From Saccharomyces paradoxus (Eukaryota; Ascomycota; Saccharomycetes; Saccharomycetales; Saccharomycetaceae): DNA of 64,000 nt. Within the stretch, counting starts at the first letter, position 1. Every line of letters begins with the position of its first letter. Below the pieces are notes generated by a model. That model did not search any database, was not told the origin of the DNA, and saw only the letters and a list, made by a program, of their open reading frames with translations. The DNA lies in NCBI RefSeq assembly GCF_002079055.1, contig NC_047493.1, positions 930,001-994,000 of the forward strand. The letters are read 5' to 3'. A program made the translations under genes and the position numbers. This document shows positions 9,493-18,841 of the stretch, piece by piece.

Positions 9493-9998
9493 AATTGCTC
9501 AAGGGGTTGCCTCATCCAAATCATTTTTTTTTTTGTTACAACCCATGTTAAAATTCACGTGTATCCATTTTCAAAATCGAAAGAAAAAAAAAACGAGTAA
9601 CTAACACCAAAGCCAGGCTTCATAACAAACAGATCAGTGTCCCAAAAGACCCTTTCGCAAGGTAATCACTTCGATCGAGATTGATTCCGGTTTCGCGAAG
9701 TTTTTTTTTTTTTTTTTCACAGTTTCTCCCAAGAGAAGAAAAAATTCACAGGCGTGTCATTTCGTGCAGCTTACATCAGCACAATCCATGCACAAAAAAG
9801 GTGTAGTGAGTTTTAAACGAGGGAGATGGGCTTGACAGTAGGTAGGGCATGCATCTGCAGGAGTTGAGTTACGATGCCGCTTAGTGCAGAGAACACGAAT
9901 GGGCGCACATATTTATGATTTTGATAAACTTAGCTACTTCATAAATATATCAACGTATGTACTAGTTACAAGAGGTACCGTTGTAGAAACTATCAATA
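9493..9998. other. Intergenic region, KEL2 promoter
   Basis: This 506-bp spacer between the PEX21 stop and the KEL2 start contains a 17-T tract (9701-9717) and other A/T tracts typical of nucleosome-poor promoters. I see no gene. Confidence 0.6.
9701..9717. repeat. Poly(dA:dT) tract
   Basis: A run of 17 T about 210 bp upstream of the KEL2 ATG. Confidence 0.85.
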
Positions 9999-10862
9999 TC
10001 AATCGAACAAGTTTTCATGAATTTCGTCCTTGACGCAAATGTGCCTGTTTCCAACCAGTTCCCCATTGTTGGATGAGAATAACTCGCTCGCGGAATTTCC
10101 GTCTGCTTTTTTTTTTAAAGTCACGTCACCGCTACTAATGCCTCTCATCAGCTGTATAAATTTTGACTCAGATAGCTTTGATTCAACAGAGGAAAGAGTA
10201 GAAGTGGAAAATGCTGATGAAGGTGGTGGAGTGCAGCATTTTACAATATCTGTAGCAATCCTTTGCAATTCCAACTGATCTTGGTCTAACCATTTCTCGT
10301 CTTGATGTATTGTAGGCTCGTACCGCACTTCTTGGATTTCCTTCTCTAAATTTTGGAACTCCGCGTCGAATTTGAACGCATTCGTTGAGTTGTCCCGGTT
10401 TCCTTGGCGCCGTTGTCGAAGCGTCTTTTGGGGTGGGTAAGCGCAACTTGTCTTCCTTACCATGCAGTTTGGGAAAGGGAAGTGTTGTCTGCTTGAATTC
10501 TGACGATGTTGTGACTCGTAGTTGGAATACAACCTTTTATATTCTGAGCTAAATTCTAATGGATCATCGATTTTCATAGACGAAAATTGCGGAACCCAGT
10601 TACTGGAATCTTCGGTATTGTTCTGGCTAATGAAAGTCAATGGAGAGGGTTGGTTTAGAAACCTTACACTGTCAACGCCCTCCAAATCATTAGCATTATG
10701 CAAAAAGCACTTCTCCACATTTGAGTCTTTATTAGTATAGTGTGCTGTTAATTCTGTAGGAACCAGTCTGGTACGTTTTGACGGTATTAAGGAATCGCTC
10801 TGTATGCGATGACCCTGTTTGATAATCTCTTCTATCGGGCTTGTATGGCAGGCACTTGGCAT
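9999..10862 (-). CDS. PEX21: Peroxin 21, PTS2 co-receptor
   Basis: 287 residues (S. cerevisiae 288). Pex21 and its paralog Pex18 are co-receptors for Pex7 and carry PTS2 cargo proteins to peroxisomes. The N terminus MPSACHTSPIEEII matches the family, with the Cys near the N terminus (residue 5) typical of this group. A Trp/aromatic motif (SNWVPQFSSM, about 87-96) resembles Pex5-type WxxxF docking motifs. The C-terminal half contains the Pex7-binding region (EKWLDQDQLELQ). Nothing appears broken. Confidence 0.93.
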   Translation of the reverse strand: MPSACHTSPIEEIIKQGHRIQSDSLIPSKRTRLVPTELTAHYTNKDSNVEKCFLHNANDLEGVDSVRFLNQPSPLTFISQNNTEDSSNWVPQFSSMKIDDPLEFSSEYKRLYSNYESQHRQNSSRQHFPFPNCMVRKTSCAYPPQKTLRQRRQGNRDNSTNAFKFDAEFQNLEKEIQEVRYEPTIHQDEKWLDQDQLELQRIATDIVKCCTPPPSSAFSTSTLSSVESKLSESKFIQLMRGISSGDVTLKKKADGNSASELFSSNNGELVGNRHICVKDEIHENLFD

Positions 10863-11569
10863 GGTATAATTCTAGTTCCGTCCTTATAGTTATGTGCTTG
10901 TCTTTTCAACCAACACCCAAATATACAGCTTCAACTTTGAGTCTATCCTCCTTAATATATATCTGCCGTTCTACCAGACGTTTGAACGTTGCCAGTGTCT
11001 TGAAGAAATATTTAGTCATCCCATCTCCGATTATCGGCATTATTTTCCATTTTTCCAGCGGAAAGATAAAAAAGAAACGGAGAGAAAAAGACGGGCACCT
11101 TAACCAGACAGTATTCGTAGGACAATAACAATCGTACTACCAAAACTAAGGTCGTTCGCCCTATTATCATGTAGATTAGCCTCTCATTGAGAGCAGTTTG
11201 TAAAACAGCAAAATTGCTGATGTCATCTTCGTGAACTATTGTCAAAGAGAATTGCGGGCACACCCTGGAATCTGAATAATGCAAACTTCATAAGTCAGTT
11301 AATCAGCGCGCTATCATCCCTCATTTGAAAAATATATCTTATGGATTAGAATTAGAAATATATTCATTGCTCATTGTTATGTGTATCATATCGTACAAAA
11401 ATTATATAAAGAAATAATAATGAAAAAGAGTAAAACAAAGACAAATAGACAAAAATAGAAAACAACAGATACATAAATAAATCTTACGACAAAAAACGAT
11501 TGTATAGAAATTAAAGTGCATGCCATTTTTACCTCTTTTTGCTTAACTTAAACTTTTCATTGCAATCAT
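10863..11569. other. Intergenic region between PFK1 and PEX21
   Basis: A 707-bp spacer holding the PEX21 promoter and the PFK1 3' region. The 11340-11560 part is strongly A-rich, consistent with PFK1 3' end formation on the minus strand. Overlapping short ORFs on both strands are not supported. Confidence 0.6.
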
Positions 11570-14533
11570 TCATTTGTTTTCAGCGGCTAAAGCGGCTACT
11601 TCAGCTCTCAACTTTAATCTACCAGATAGGATGTCACCAATCTTGTTATATTCAGCCCAGTGAACTTCATGACCCTTTCTTAATTCAACATTGGTTTCGT
11701 TCTCCCATAGATTAGCGATTGGCTTAAAGGAAACGTGAGAACCATTGACACAGATAACAGCGGCGGAATCATCCTCGTGCTCAACAGTTGGTACTTTTTC
11801 ACCGTGAGTATCGAACTTGAATCTCAAAACTTTAGCGTCAGTGTTTGGAGAAGCTTCATTCTTCTTGTTCCATTGTTCGATAAACTTGATACATTTGACA
11901 GCAAATCTAGAAGCGGTGACACGGTCCTTGGAAGATGGAACACCACCTTGTTGGACATGACCTGGGATAGCGGTTCTGACACCAAACTTACCCTTGCTTG
12001 CTTCAGAGATAATGTCAGCTAGCAATTGGGTGCTATATACGCTAGAAGCTTGCTCATTTCTAACTAATAGCTTACCATTTCTGTTTTCACCTTTATCGTG
12101 ACGGAAGTTCTCTTTTAACAAAGTTATATCTTCTCTGATAGAAGCTAAGTCGATTTTCTTTTCTGGAGTATACACGGAAACGGCACCGGTGATCAAACCA
12201 GTGAAAGAAGCAATGTAACCAGAATGACCACCTTGAACTTCGCAGACAAAGACTCTTCTTCTTGTGGCAGAAGCACTTTGTTTGATGTCATCGGTGTAAT
12301 TGACCAATGCGTTCAAACAGGTGTCAACACCAAGTGAGTATTCAGTACCTGGAACGTTGTTAGAAACAGTGGCTGGAATCAAACACATTGGGATGTTGAA
12401 GATTGGATGTTGGGGTCTACCGTCACGCAATTGCTTCAAAGATCTGAAACCTTCAAAACCACCGAGGATAATCAAACCGTCTAGCTTGTTCTTTTGGAAG
12501 TAATAAGCAATTGTACCTAAATCTTCTGAGGCAACAGATCTGTTGGTACCAATTTCGGAACCACCCAAGTTATGCCAGTTTTCGACATCAATCCATGATA
12601 GTTCCTTTACTTCACCGGTTTGAATCAATCCGCTGAAGCCATTCATGATAGCATATGGTTTATGGCCGTGTGACAAACAGTATAGAGTGGCAGCACGAGT
12701 AGCAGCGTTCAAAGCGGCCGATGGAGCACCAACATGGACAATACCAATATTTAATCTGTCAGATACTGGCAACAATTCAGAACCATCATCTTTAACGGTA
12801 GTGGATAAGAAGTTTTCGTAGAGCTCAATAAATTCTGTGTCTCTTAAAGAAATTGCCTTATCGAAATCTTTGTTTTCAATGGCAGTGGCAACAGATTTGG
12901 TCAACTTCACAGATTCAACCAATGGCATTCTAATGATCTTGTTTTCTAAAATACCAATTAATGGAGAAGGAGTTTCTGGAGTAAACTCCAAAACGGCCTT
13001 AACAGCGTCGACACCTTGTAAAGTGGCTAACCATCTGTCATGTGCAACAGCAGTACCACCTCTTTGAACGTGACCTAGAATTGTGACTTTAGTGTCTAGA
13101 CCGAGTTCAATTAAGGCATCCTTAACATCATTGGCGGTAACAGGGTTTAATTGATCATCTAAAGCACCTTCAGCGACAATAATGGTGTTGTTTCTTCTAC
13201 CCTTACTCCTATGTCTTTGGCAGACTTCCTTCAATTCGTCTTGCCATTTTCCGTGAGGAACAGCCCTTTCTGGAATGAAAATGTAATCAGCACCAGTAGC
13301 GATACCGGCCATCAAGGCCAACCAACCACAATGTCTACCCATAACTTCAACAACGAAGGCACGGGAATGGGACTTAGCGGTAGCATCAATGTAGTCAACC
13401 ATTTCACAGATTCTTTCCAAAGCAGAATAAGCACCAATGGTAGAGTCAGTACCAGACATATCATTATCAATGGAACCAACAAGACCAACAATGGACAAAT
13501 TCTTGTATGGGGCAACTTCTTCCTTAGTAAATCTGCCTTCTGCAACCAGTTCATCAACCAAAGATGGCCATTCGTGTCTAAAAAGATCAGCACCAGTTAA
13601 AGAACCGTCACCACCACAAACAATCAAAGCGTCAATACCTTGTGAAATTAGATTACCTGCAGCTTGTCTACGACCTTCGCGCTTTTTGAATTCCATGGAA
13701 CGAGCAGTACCGATCAAAGTACCACCTTCACTTAACCAACCTCTGACATCTTCCCAAGCCATCTTCTTTAAATATTTACCGCCTCTTAGTAAACCTTCGT
13801 AACCCTCGTAAACGGCAAAGACATCACAGCCGAAATGGATACCTGTACGAACAACAGCACGAACAGCGGCATTCATACCAGGAGAATCACCACCAGAAGT
13901 CATGACAGCAATCTTCTTCTTCTTTTGAGAAGAGCCCAATGTTTGTCTTAATAAGTCAGAAGCATCGGAAGAAGCCCTGGAAATGATTTCGTCTTCGGAA
14001 GTAGCTTCCAAGAAAGCATCTTTGGAAGTTGGAGCAGAATCAGTTGCATTAGCTAAGCCTGAGAAGGTGATGTTGTTGCCCATAGGATCTTTCAAAAATA
14101 CTAAGGTATCGGACAATTTCTCGGCTTGCTTTGGGAATTTTTCGACAATCTTGTTCAAATCAGTAGAGAAATAAGTGATTGTGGCGGTTTCATTGGTGTC
14201 GAAAGTTTCATCAATTGGGGCAGACATCACTAAACGAATCTTCAATAGAGCCCCTTGACTTTGAGCTTTGTTGGAAGCCTCTTGTTGTGGTATACGGAAC
14301 CCAGAAGCATCGACCTCACTCAGCTTGAAGGATTCTAACCAAACTTCTCTCAAGGAATCTTGGGAAGTTCCTGAAGATAATAAGCTATTTTCACCATGTT
14401 TGAATTTGTTGAAGTCTTTCACAGTGGCAAATCCTAAAGTGTGATAAAAGTGAATGGTCTTCTTGAATAGAGCTTCATCATTTGTGATGATAGATCTGAA
14501 TGCAACACCGTAGCATGAATCTTGAGATTGCAT
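11570..14533 (-). CDS. PFK1: 6-phosphofructokinase alpha subunit
   Basis: Phosphorylates fructose 6-phosphate to fructose 1,6-bisphosphate, the committed step of glycolysis, in a hetero-octamer with Pfk2. The 987 residues equal the S. cerevisiae length. The N-terminal 200 residues form the yeast-specific glyoxalase-like extension. Two PFK halves follow. The catalytic half begins at about 206, with GGDSPG (214-219, ATP binding), GGDGS (307-311) and SIDNDMSGTDST (354-365). The C-terminal half is the degenerate regulatory copy (GGFEGFRSL, GGHSGY). Codon use is strongly biased, as expected for a highly expressed gene. Confidence 0.98.
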   Translation of the reverse strand: MQSQDSCYGVAFRSIITNDEALFKKTIHFYHTLGFATVKDFNKFKHGENSLLSSGTSQDSLREVWLESFKLSEVDASGFRIPQQEASNKAQSQGALLKIRLVMSAPIDETFDTNETATITYFSTDLNKIVEKFPKQAEKLSDTLVFLKDPMGNNITFSGLANATDSAPTSKDAFLEATSEDEIISRASSDASDLLRQTLGSSQKKKKIAVMTSGGDSPGMNAAVRAVVRTGIHFGCDVFAVYEGYEGLLRGGKYLKKMAWEDVRGWLSEGGTLIGTARSMEFKKREGRRQAAGNLISQGIDALIVCGGDGSLTGADLFRHEWPSLVDELVAEGRFTKEEVAPYKNLSIVGLVGSIDNDMSGTDSTIGAYSALERICEMVDYIDATAKSHSRAFVVEVMGRHCGWLALMAGIATGADYIFIPERAVPHGKWQDELKEVCQRHRSKGRRNNTIIVAEGALDDQLNPVTANDVKDALIELGLDTKVTILGHVQRGGTAVAHDRWLATLQGVDAVKAVLEFTPETPSPLIGILENKIIRMPLVESVKLTKSVATAIENKDFDKAISLRDTEFIELYENFLSTTVKDDGSELLPVSDRLNIGIVHVGAPSAALNAATRAATLYCLSHGHKPYAIMNGFSGLIQTGEVKELSWIDVENWHNLGGSEIGTNRSVASEDLGTIAYYFQKNKLDGLIILGGFEGFRSLKQLRDGRPQHPIFNIPMCLIPATVSNNVPGTEYSLGVDTCLNALVNYTDDIKQSASATRRRVFVCEVQGGHSGYIASFTGLITGAVSVYTPEKKIDLASIREDITLLKENFRHDKGENRNGKLLVRNEQASSVYSTQLLADIISEASKGKFGVRTAIPGHVQQGGVPSSKDRVTASRFAVKCIKFIEQWNKKNEASPNTDAKVLRFKFDTHGEKVPTVEHEDDSAAVICVNGSHVSFKPIANLWENETNVELRKGHEVHWAEYNKIGDILSGRLKLRAEVAALAAENK

Positions 14534-15677
14534 CTTTGATATAATTTGTGTTTCAGATTATTTTATATAAAAGCTTTCCCAAATAGTGCTAAAGTAAACT
14601 TAGATTTTTTGGTATCTGTTTCGAAATTAAAAATAGAAAAATTTCTCTCCCTATATTGTTATTCTTACTTCAAATTTGTTTATCGTTTATTTACTAGGCG
14701 AGACTTGAGCAGACGACAATCCAAATAGAATTAACAGATTTTATTGGTAGAAAGCAATAATATTCTTTAGATAGTTAGAGTAAAGAAATTAAGAACTAAT
14801 AAAAAAAAAAAAGAAGGAAGAAAATTAAAGAAAAAGGATGATTATACAAGAAGATAATAAAAAAAACTCCTTTATTAAGAGCGGAAGAATTTAATAATCA
14901 AGATGGAAATAAGCAAAACAAAAACAAAAGAAGGGAAAAAAAAATAAAAAAACGTATTTATTTATTTAAAAAAATCATGTTGATGACGACAATGGAAAAA
15001 AAAACCGATTTCACATCCTCATCCTTATATTTTTCAAAGGTTGATGCAAGTCGATCTCAAATCGGATAACGCTGCCAACTGGGAAATTCCGCAATTCCGC
15101 AAGAGAAAAAAAAAATGTGAAAACGTGATTGTATTTTTTACAGGTTCAAAAAAAGATATAGCCCACCATATTAAGAGGACGGCGGTAATCACACTGATTA
15201 AGCATTCATGAACGTTGAGCGCATTGTGTGCTTGAACATTGTTTAGTGTGATTGATAGGAGTGGGTACACTGCAGAATATTGTATTGGATTACGTACAAT
15301 GACTTTGTTAATGAGTTATTAATTTCTTTTTTTACTAGCCGCTATCCCAAGCACCGTGCCAAAATTTCAAGAAAGAATTGAGTTTCCAAAATTAGTGGAA
15401 GCTGATAGGACAAGGGTGGTGTATGGATTGAGGAATCTCGATATATTCTGTTATCGTTTTCAACGAGAAATGTAATCCGTAGATTATGCCACGCATGCTA
15501 AAGTTAGATCACAGAAGGACTGATAGATGAGCTTAGATGTATGGTAGGTAAAATTTACATGTTTGGAGGACGGTGTCATAAAATATAAAGAAGTGGAAGG
15601 GATTATGTAAAAATCAGAGTTTATAATATGCAAGGGAGGCCCGTTGAGAACAAAAAACTCTAGTATCTATCCGCTCA
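14534..15677. other. Intergenic region, PFK1 promoter
   Basis: A 1.14-kb spacer. The first 450 bp next to PFK1 are very A-rich on the plus strand (T-rich on the coding strand), with GGAAG words (Gcr1 cores on the minus strand) near 14814, 15399 and 15591. A short stretch at 15395-15411 matches a Ty1/Ty2 delta LTR word. No gene is supported. Confidence 0.6.
15395..15411 (+). mobile_element. Possible scrap of a Ty1/Ty2-type delta LTR
   Basis: Seventeen bases, AAATTAGTGGAAGCTGA, match the internal part of delta LTRs as I remember them. Flanking sequence does not extend the match clearly, and neither LTR end is visible. If real, it is an old, heavily eroded solo-LTR fragment with no coding parts. 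The match could also be coincidental. Confidence 0.25.
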
Positions 15678-17387
15678 CTATATATCTATTAAGTTAGGAT
15701 TTTCTTGCTGATGCTGCGATTGTTGCTGTTGTTGATTAATGGGGACAAACGCAGTGGGAACTATGACATACCCTGTTTGTTGACCTTGCATCACTTGTTG
15801 TTGCTGCTGCATACCAGTGGGGGTATACGGAACTTGGCTGGCCCCGGGACCTGTCATGTATGTGGTCATTGGGGACGTTACCACGTTTTGTGCTTGAAAT
15901 GGATTACCTGTTTGACTATGAGCAAGAATTGGTGTAGTTTGCGCTTGTTGGAGGTTAAAAGGGTTTGGGGAAGCCTGGAAATGTGGTTGTTGTTGCTGTT
16001 CTCTGGCAATATTTTCCAACGAAAATGGGTTGTTGGACCCCGTTTTTGTTGGATCTAAAGTGCTTGTCGTCATTGGGTTGTTTTCGGTGGTGGTATAACC
16101 GCCGAATCCTGAACCAGTGAAATTTGGTGTGTATTGGAGGTTGGAAGCATACACCCCAGTCTGTTGACTATTCAAGTTTGGGGTAATCGGTATTTCACCT
16201 TGTTGTGGCATTGTAGATGCAGATGTCAACTGTAAAGGCTGTTGCTGTTGCTGTTGCTGTTGTATCAAGAATGGATTGGCAGTTTGTTGAGGGACTTGAG
16301 CACTCATTTGAGGTTGGGTTGGCTCGAATGAGAAGGTGTCATTATTTAAATCTTGTTGTTGCGATCCAAATGGGTTATAAGCATCTTGTGCGACCGTGGG
16401 GGAAATGAGTAACTGCTGATTTTGTAATTGTTGCTCCAGCAGCTTTTTTTGTTCCCTTATCTGCTCCAGTTTTTGCTGCGCCACAGATCTATTATTGTTG
16501 CTGTTATCATGATCGCTGGTAGAGCTAATAGCTGCAGATGGTTTTCTATCTTGTTGCTGTTTGGGAGATGCACCTCTTTGTCTTTTCGTTTCCTCCCTCA
16601 AATGCTCTTCTAAGGAGTTAATTAACTTTGTAGTAATATGTTTAATAACGGGGATTTTTAAACCGACGGCTTTTCCTATTTTTAGATATCTAACAACATA
16701 CTCTGTCATATCGACGAAATCTTTGTAAAGGTCTAATGTTCTCTTGGCGTGTTCAATGGACAACTCGAAGAATGATTCCAAAAGTGTAATGACACCTTCA
16801 TTAAGAGCATTATACAGGCCCAGTAGATCTTGCACTAATAATTGAAACGCATACAATAGTAAATGGTTTTCTAGATCTGAAACAGAGTATTTATTCCTTA
16901 TCAAAGCATTGATTTGAATTTCCAATGATTCGACATGATCTAGCTCTTCATCCATTGAAAGCTGATTCTTGTTGCCCAGCTTTAGCGAAGAGTAATTATC
17001 TCGTAGATGATCCATACCTAGCCTACCATATTCCTCACAACGTGTCTTTAGGTATTCGTCATATCTCTGCAAAGCCCTCATATCATTAGAAGACCACTTA
17101 GAAGTATGTGAAATCTTTCTTAACTGGAAGACGTCCAAATTATGAGAATAGTGCCTTAGCGTGACATCTTTTTCACCCTGTTGTATCATGAGATGCAACA
17201 CAATCAATGCCTTATAGACAATGGTCCAAGCTGTATCAGATAACCTTATATCCAATGCGTGGGTAATCTCTTGTAATCCCCTTGCGCTCGAAGTGCCTGA
17301 GAGAATAGGGTCCACGTATTTTTGCTTTGGAGGGGCCATCTTTATCTTGGTCGCCCCTTTAACCAACTTGGTATATAATGAAGACAT
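15678..17387 (-). CDS. YAP1802: AP180-type clathrin assembly protein Yap1802
   Basis: 569 residues (S. cerevisiae 568). It is an endocytic adaptor that binds PtdIns(4,5)P2, cargo (synaptobrevin-type SNAREs), Pan1 and clathrin. The ANTH domain covers about 1-275, with the basic lipid-binding patch near residues 8-23 (VKGATKIKMAPPKQKY). The Gln-rich tail carries five NPF motifs (about 338, 371, 453, 475 and 495) that bind EH domains. The protein ends NLIDI, a clathrin-box motif. It is paralogous to Yap1801. It is divergent from MPC3 across 758 bp. Confidence 0.96.
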   Translation of the reverse strand: MSSLYTKLVKGATKIKMAPPKQKYVDPILSGTSSARGLQEITHALDIRLSDTAWTIVYKALIVLHLMIQQGEKDVTLRHYSHNLDVFQLRKISHTSKWSSNDMRALQRYDEYLKTRCEEYGRLGMDHLRDNYSSLKLGNKNQLSMDEELDHVESLEIQINALIRNKYSVSDLENHLLLYAFQLLVQDLLGLYNALNEGVITLLESFFELSIEHAKRTLDLYKDFVDMTEYVVRYLKIGKAVGLKIPVIKHITTKLINSLEEHLREETKRQRGASPKQQQDRKPSAAISSTSDHDNSNNNRSVAQQKLEQIREQKKLLEQQLQNQQLLISPTVAQDAYNPFGSQQQDLNNDTFSFEPTQPQMSAQVPQQTANPFLIQQQQQQQQPLQLTSASTMPQQGEIPITPNLNSQQTGVYASNLQYTPNFTGSGFGGYTTTENNPMTTSTLDPTKTGSNNPFSLENIAREQQQQPHFQASPNPFNLQQAQTTPILAHSQTGNPFQAQNVVTSPMTTYMTGPGASQVPYTPTGMQQQQQVMQGQQTGYVIVPTAFVPINQQQQQSQHQQENPNLIDI

Positions 17388-17731
17388 TGTTTCACAAACA
17401 CGCCTATATATCTATTATAGGGGTAGCGGAGGCAGTCGCGCTTGTTTGCTTGATATTGTTACTCTCGTGGATGTTAGCAAGGGTAGCAAATCGGTACTCC
17501 TGCTACGGATTTATTTTTTGTCCTTTTAAATTATCACTCAAGCAAGAGGCCCTATAAACAAGACTAATAAGTCGACTTTTACCTCGAATATGGACAAGAA
17601 ACTTTTTCTACGCAGCTGCAAACTTAATCTTTCCCTCCACCAAAGCAAAATCAAAACAAAGCCATACTGGGAAAAATCTGAAAAAAAATAGTGAGAGTAA
17701 GAGAAAAAAAGTTACCCCGCAATTTCAATAT

Positions 17732-17739
17732 CCGGGTAA
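17732..17739 (-). promoter_or_regulatory. Reb1 site in the YAP1802/MPC3 promoter
   Basis: CCGGGTAA (TTACCCGG on the minus strand) is a full consensus, near the middle of the divergent spacer. Confidence 0.6.
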
Positions 17740-17931
17740 TATTTGATCCTTTTTTCTCCTCGGCTGGATAATATTACCCCGATTGACCCCTCACCGAAGG
17801 AGTGCCCCGCTTTTATTTCTCCCGCCAATCGGCTATTACGGCTTTGCGTCATTCCGTGGGTGGATCAAGCTGAGCCGCTCCTTGGTTGGGTCACGCAAAA
17901 GCGAAAGGCTCAAACAAAACCAAGCCTATCG

Positions 17932-17960
<29 letters not shown>
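17932..17960. repeat. TA dinucleotide microsatellite upstream of MPC3
   Basis: A 29-bp uninterrupted TA run about 185 bp upstream of the MPC3 ATG. Confidence 0.9.
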
Positions 17961-17964
<4 letters not shown>

Positions 17965-18145
17965 CTGCGTGCGTGCTCTCTCCAGATAGTATTGGTACGC
18001 TACTCATTTGGAATATTGGAGAAAAAAATTTTTATCCTTTCTACTATAACGAAAGATACTCCATATAAAAAAGAAAATACAATTAGTCTTTAAAATTATA
18101 CACACAAGCACACAAGACACATAGAAACACAAACCTATTTTGATA

Positions 18146-18586
18146 ATGTCAGCATCAGCTTTTAATTTTGCCTTCAGAAGATTTTGGAACAGTGAAACGG
18201 GGCCTAGGACAGTACACTTTTGGGCACCCACTTTGAAGTGGGGGTTGGTCTTTGCAGGGCTAAACGATATTAAGAGGCCCGTAGAGAAGGTATCTGGCGC
18301 ACAAAACTTATCTTTATTAGCTACGGCACTAATTTGGACGCGTTGGTCGTTTGTCATCAAACCCAAGAACTATCTATTGGCTTCCGTGAATTTCTTCTTA
18401 GGTTGCACTGCCGGATACCACCTAACCAGAATTGCCAACTTCAGGATACGGAATGGTGACTCCTTCAAGCAGGTTATCCACTATATAATAAAGGGGGAGA
18501 CTCCCGCTGCTGTTGCAGCAAAACAATCTACCTCTGCGTCGATGAATAAGGGTGTGATGGGTGCTAATTCATCAATAACGCACTGA
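18146..18586 (+). CDS. MPC3: Mitochondrial pyruvate carrier subunit Mpc3
   Basis: 146 residues, the S. cerevisiae length. It forms a heterodimer with Mpc1 in the inner membrane and imports pyruvate under respiratory conditions; Mpc2 is the fermentative paralog. The family signature is clear: FNFAFRRFWNSETGPRTVHFW at the N terminus, then AGLNDIKRPVEKVSGAQNLS, with hydrophobic helices at about 25-40, 53-72 and 78-100. The start was chosen at MSASAF, because the codon two before it is TTG. The tail after about 120 is Ala/Ser-rich and poorly conserved. Confidence 0.96.
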   Translation: MSASAFNFAFRRFWNSETGPRTVHFWAPTLKWGLVFAGLNDIKRPVEKVSGAQNLSLLATALIWTRWSFVIKPKNYLLASVNFFLGCTAGYHLTRIANFRIRNGDSFKQVIHYIIKGETPAAVAAKQSTSASMNKGVMGANSSITH

Positions 18587-18841
18587 TTATGTAAAAGATG
18601 ACCTTTTTTCAAACTTGCATTTTTTTAATGAATTCTATGACCTCTTATATATTCCTTTCTATATCTAACCTTTATATTACATCAAAAGGTGAAAAAATAT
18701 AAAAAAAATCAAGAATAAGAATTTTTTTCTAGAAGAGCGTATATATATACAGTATATATATAGAGGAGGTAAAAAAAAATTTATTAATGGCAAAATAACA
18801 TATATACTTTGTGAGTAATTTTCTCGTTTTCCTCGAGAAGC

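Larger units (their letters stand above)
17388..18145. other. Divergent promoter of YAP1802 and MPC3
   Basis: A 758-bp region with a perfect Reb1 site (17732-17739), one CCCCT stress-type word (17787-17791), a TA microsatellite (17932-17960) and A-rich MPC3 leader sequence. No gene is supported. Confidence 0.65.

Noticed and set aside
13211-13802. ORFs antisense to PFK1 (129 and 121 codons)
   Set aside because: They are by-products of biased codon use in PFK1.
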